Assembly: GCA_001321835.1 (NCBI GenBank)
Contig: JPUR01000295.1
Location: 1-9,075 of the forward strand
Origin: Marinosulfonomonas sp. PRT-SC04
GTDB lineage: Bacteria > Pseudomonadota > Alphaproteobacteria > Rhodobacterales > Rhodobacteraceae
Length of the DNA: 9,075 nucleotides
Reading direction: 5' to 3'
The notes beneath the pieces are model-generated. The model saw only the letters and a program-made list of their open reading frames with translations. It had not been told where the DNA came from and did no database searches. How positions within the stretch are numbered: position 1 is the stretch's first letter; each line of letters begins with the position of its first letter. Below are positions 7,055 to 9,075 of this stretch, in pieces. The position numbers and the translations under genes were made by a program.

Positions 7055-7738
7055 TTAGGGGGTTACCCCGTCAAGGCGCAGAAACAGGCTTTCTTCGTCG
7101 TCATTGCGAAAGAAGGGCACGGTTTTTGGGGTTGTGCCCGTGCGGATCAGGTTGCTGATTTCGGCCATCACGACCTGAGTGATGAACGGCAAATCAAAGT
7201 TGCGCATGTCATCAAGGGCGATCCATTGCAGGTGTGAAAGTTCATCACACGCGTGGGTGAAATCATCGACATCGCCGCATACCCGCGCCGCATCGACCAT
7301 GAAGAAACGCGCGTCAAAGCGGCGCGGGCGACCCGGCGGAGTGATGGCGCGAAACACGAATGTTAGGCTGGCGGCTGAGGGCAGGTAGCCGGCGGCTGCA
7401 AAGCTGGCCCAGTCTTCGGGTGGGGTGGTTTGCCATTCGCCAGTTTCGCCGAGGATCAGGCCGGTTTCTTCCCAGACTTCGCGGATCGCGGCGGTGGCGA
7501 TGGCGGGGATCAGGGTGGTGTCGGCCTCATGCGATAGCTGTGCAATGCAGTCAGGTTGCAGTGGGGTTGCCAGTGGAATATCCGCATCATCCGCATCAAC
7601 CGCGCCGCCTGGAAAGACGAATTTATTCGGCATGAACGCCGCTTTGGCGCCGCGTTGGCCCATCAGGATACGCGGGTTGGTATCGCGGTCGCGCACCATA
7701 ATCACGGTGGCGGCGTGGCGGATTGCAGTTTTGTCCAT
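7055..7738 (-). CDS. NUDIX hydrolase, NUDT19-like
   Basis: The 227-residue protein starts at the ATG at 7738-7736, with AGGG about 7 bases upstream. NUDIX enzymes hydrolyse nucleoside diphosphates linked to other groups. The NUDIX box is split: the leading glycines are in FVFPGGAVDADD (G44, G45), while REVWEETGL, which matches REUXEEXGU, is at residues 86-94. That leaves about 27 extra residues between the two parts. An insertion in this place is characteristic of the NUDT19 group, whose mammalian members cleave CoA and acyl-CoA, so a CoA diphosphatase activity is plausible but not shown. The metal-binding glutamates E90 and E91 are present. It follows the DUF983 gene by 44 bp on the same strand, probably as one transcript, a pairing I recall from other Rhodobacterales. 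Confidence 0.87.
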   Translation of the reverse strand: MDKTAIRHAATVIMVRDRDTNPRILMGQRGAKAAFMPNKFVFPGGAVDADDADIPLATPLQPDCIAQLSHEADTTLIPAIATAAIREVWEETGLILGETGEWQTTPPEDWASFAAAGYLPSAASLTFVFRAITPPGRPRRFDARFFMVDAARVCGDVDDFTHACDELSHLQWIALDDMRNFDLPFITQVVMAEISNLIRTGTTPKTVPFFRNDDEESLFLRLDGVTP

Positions 7739-7782
7739 TCAAAGCCCTTGCTCGGTTATATGATGTGAGGGGCGCTCATCGC

Positions 7783-8208
7783 TTAGATGCCAAAGCCGTG
7801 CATGCGCTTGGCCCATTGGATGGCCACGATCAGCCCCTTAAATCTGGGGAGAAGGTAGAGTGAAAGCGCCACACATCCAACCGTGAATGTGGTTGCCAGC
7901 ACAATTGGGGCTGGGCGGTAGGTGGTGAACACGATCAGGATCAGCGGCGCCATCAGGTGACCAACAATCAGGATGGTCAAATAAGCTGGCCCGTCATCGG
8001 CGCGGTGGTGGTGCAGGGGCTCATCGCAAACCGTGCAGCTGTCGCGCACCTTTAGGTAGCCTTTGAGCAAGGGGCCGGTGCCGCAATTGGGGCAGCGTCG
8101 TCTCCAGCCTTTGAGCATGGCTGCGCGCACCGAGCGTTCTGTGCGTTCTGCTGGTTCTGTGCGGGCGGGGGCATCGTTCGGTGGGCTGCCGGTAAAATCG
8201 GTTGTCAT
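7783..8208 (-). CDS. DUF983 zinc-ribbon membrane protein
   Basis: The 141-residue protein starts at the ATG at 8208-8206. A polar N-terminus rich in Thr, Glu and Pro leads into MLKGWRRRCPNCGTGPLLKGYLKV and DSCTVCDEPL, giving two CxxC pairs (C39/C42 and C58/C61) that look like a zinc ribbon. The HRADDGPAYL segment typical of DUF983 follows, then two membrane helices at about 77-97 and 102-122 with LPRFKG between them and the C-terminal IQWAKRMHGFG. The molecular function of DUF983 is not known to me. The gene is upstream of, and probably co-transcribed with, the NUDIX gene. A possible ribosome binding site AGGA lies 12 bases upstream, rather far. The divergent partner is the EF-hand gene. Confidence 0.87.
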   Translation of the reverse strand: MTTDFTGSPPNDAPARTEPAERTERSVRAAMLKGWRRRCPNCGTGPLLKGYLKVRDSCTVCDEPLHHHRADDGPAYLTILIVGHLMAPLILIVFTTYRPAPIVLATTFTVGCVALSLYLLPRFKGLIVAIQWAKRMHGFGI

Positions 8209-8292
8209 ATTGTCTCGCTTTCCTGTTCGCTGCCCTTTCTTTAGCGGTAAATTCGTTAAAAAGAAGCCTTTGAATTAGCTTTGCGGCGCGAT

Positions 8293-8320
8293 GTCGCAAG
8301 TTTTCGCAAATACATGCGAC
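8293..8320. promoter_or_regulatory. Inverted repeat in DUF983/EF-hand intergenic region
   Basis: GTCGCA (8293-8298) and TGCGAC (8315-8320) are perfect 6-bp inverted arms 16 bases apart, within the 194-bp gap between two divergent genes. The position would suit an operator for either gene. No clear promoter boxes were found in the gap. The arms are short enough to occur by chance. Confidence 0.25.
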
Positions 8321-8324
8321 GGAA

Positions 8325-8340
8325 ATCCGGCGATCCGGCG
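8325..8340. repeat. Tandem 8-bp repeat upstream of EF-hand gene
   Basis: ATCCGGCG occurs twice without a gap (8325-8332 and 8333-8340), about 60 bp before the EF-hand start codon. It could be a small duplication or paired binding half-sites. Confidence 0.35.
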
Positions 8341-8402
8341 TTTACCCTATATGACACGCTAACAATGGGGTGTTGCAGTTTAACGGTTATGGAGACGAGC
8401 GA

Positions 8403-8946
8403 ATGAAAAAGACATATTGGATTGCAGGTGTTTTGGTTGTGGGTCTTGGGGCAGGGATTGTCGGCATGGCAAATGCGCATCAGGGCGGTTGGGGGGGGGG
8501 GCGGCGGCATGGGCGGCATGGGGCCAATGGGCCAGATCAGCTTTGAGGTGCTGGACGCCGATAAGGACGGCAAGGTCACACAGGCCGAGATGGACGCGCA
8601 TAAAACCGCAGAGTTCAACAAAGCCGACAGCAATGGCGATGGTCTGTTGTCCGCCGATGAGATGCTGGCCCGTGCCAACAGTAAGATGGCAGAGCGGATG
8701 GGTGATCGGCTAAAGCAGATGATTGCGCGGATCGATACCGACAAGGACGGCATGCTGAGCCAAGCCGAGATGCAAGACATGCCGCGCGGCAAGGATATGT
8801 TTGCGCAGCTTGATACCGACGGTGACGGGGCCATCAGTGCTGAAGAGTTTGCTGCACGTAAAGACGGACGCGGTATGCGGTTTGGCAAGGGGCATGGCAT
8901 GCATGGTGATATGGGACATGGTATGGGGCATGGCATGCCGGCATGA
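8403..8946 (+). CDS. Exported EF-hand protein; frame switches at G11 tract
   Basis: The ATG at 8403 follows GGAGAC (8391-8396) and starts a signal peptide, MKKTYWIAGVLVVGLGAGIV, with a likely cut after ANA (residue 25). The frame then enters 11 G (8491-8501) and would stop at the TGA at 8545-8547. The conserved body is in another frame and is joined if the tract has 10 G, giving exactly 180 residues. It then has a Gly/Met linker (31-43) and four complete calcium-binding EF loops: DADKDGKVTQAE (51-62), DSNGDGLLSADE (75-86), DTDKDGMLSQAE (111-122) and DTDGDGAISAEE (137-148). The tail is rich in Gly, His and Met (GHGMHGDMGHGMGHGMPA). Such proteins are periplasmic; calcium binding is expected from the loops. 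The His/Met tail could bind a transition metal, which is inference. With 11 G the product is only a short secreted peptide. Confidence 0.85.
8491..8501 (+). repeat. Poly-G tract (11 G)
   Basis: Eleven consecutive G lie immediately after the signal peptide codons of the EF-hand gene. The tract length sets the reading frame: 10 or 13 G keep the EF-hand domains in frame, 11 or 12 do not. This layout is like a slipped-strand switch but is also a classic place for sequencing error. Confidence 0.9.
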
Positions 8947-8978
8947 AACATGGCAACGCGCCCGCCAGCGAGTGATCA

Positions 8979-9012
8979 AATTGCGGCGCTTCAATACCGG
9001 AGCGCCGCGATT
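8979..9012 (+). terminator. Strong stem-loop after the EF-hand gene
   Basis: AATTGCGGCGCT (8979-8990) pairs with AGCGCCGCGATT (9001-9012) over 12 bp with one G-T pair and a 10-base loop. It starts 33 bp after the EF-hand stop codon. No T run follows, so it is not a textbook intrinsic terminator. It may stabilise the 3' end, attenuate read-through, or act as an operator for the next gene. Confidence 0.5.
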
Positions 9013-9048
9013 GCCTCGCACCAGATTTGGCGTTAGGCAGACAGGATA

Positions 9049-9075
9049 ATGCAAATGCCTTTTGATGCCATGAAT
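9049..9075 (+). CDS. Possible start of next gene, partial
   Basis: An ATG at 9049 opens a frame (MQMPFDAMN) that runs to the window edge, with ACAGGA (9041-9046) at a suitable distance upstream. A second ATG at 9055 is in the same frame. Only nine codons are visible, so the product cannot be named and the call may be wrong. Confidence 0.3.

Noticed and set aside
8256..8951. 231-codon open frame on the minus strand opposite the EF-hand gene
   Set aside because: Ser/Pro/Met/Cys-rich residues arise from the repetitive Asp/Gly/Met codons of the EF-hand gene. It also runs across the whole intergenic region towards DUF983.
8950..9036. 28-codon open frame (MATRPPASDQIAALQYRSAA...) after the EF-hand gene
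   Set aside because: There is no ribosome binding site, it overlaps the strong hairpin, and such a short frame is expected by chance. I do not recognise the peptide.
1..9075. Mobile elements, CRISPR arrays, tRNA or rRNA genes
   Set aside because: No transposase or integrase motifs, no regularly spaced repeats and no tRNA-like sequences were seen.

Overview
The window looks like chromosomal DNA of an alphaproteobacterium, most likely Rhodobacterales (Roseobacter type). This rests on the moderately high G+C coding style, the set of small conserved families (DUF983 next to a long NUDIX hydrolase, DUF2061, YceI, Tas-like aldo/keto reductase) and a carnitine dehydrogenase-thioesterase fusion of the kind known from alphaproteobacteria. 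The assignment is by recognition of protein families, not by any search. I see no tRNA, rRNA, CRISPR array, transposase or phage gene.

Layout, left to right. Minus strand: an MFS transporter that runs off the left edge (1-905) and, upstream of it, a secreted YceI-family protein (996-1565). A short divergent region separates these from a plus-strand run: Tas-like aldo/keto reductase (1709-2750, frameshifted), lipocalin-like lipoprotein (2802-3280, frameshifted) and the intact carnitine dehydrogenase/thioesterase (3317-4765). Convergent with this is a minus-strand XRE-type regulator (4805-5629) carrying a 27-bp tandem duplication inside its helix-turn-helix. Divergent from the regulator are a small DUF2061 membrane protein (5794-6001, frameshifted) and an EamA/DMT-type transporter (6095-6996, frameshifted). 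Next come a minus-strand pair, DUF983 (7783-8208) followed by a NUDIX hydrolase (7055-7738). Divergent from that pair is an exported EF-hand protein (8403-8946) whose frame changes at a run of 11 G. A strong hairpin and the first codons of a possible next gene end the window.

Functionally this is a mixed housekeeping/accessory stretch. The clearest catabolic function is oxidation of L-carnitine to 3-dehydrocarnitine, with hydrolysis of the betainyl-CoA produced later in that pathway. Envelope functions are prominent: two exporter/permease genes, YceI, a lipoprotein and a periplasmic calcium-binding-type protein.

The most unusual property of the window is that five of its eleven recognisable full or partial genes each need exactly one frame change, with the sequence on both sides otherwise well conserved. 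Several of these lie at simple-sequence tracts (G11, T7, alternating GC). This suggests either uncorrected sequencing errors or very recent indels, for example in a mutator lineage. I do not see a convincing new multi-gene system here.
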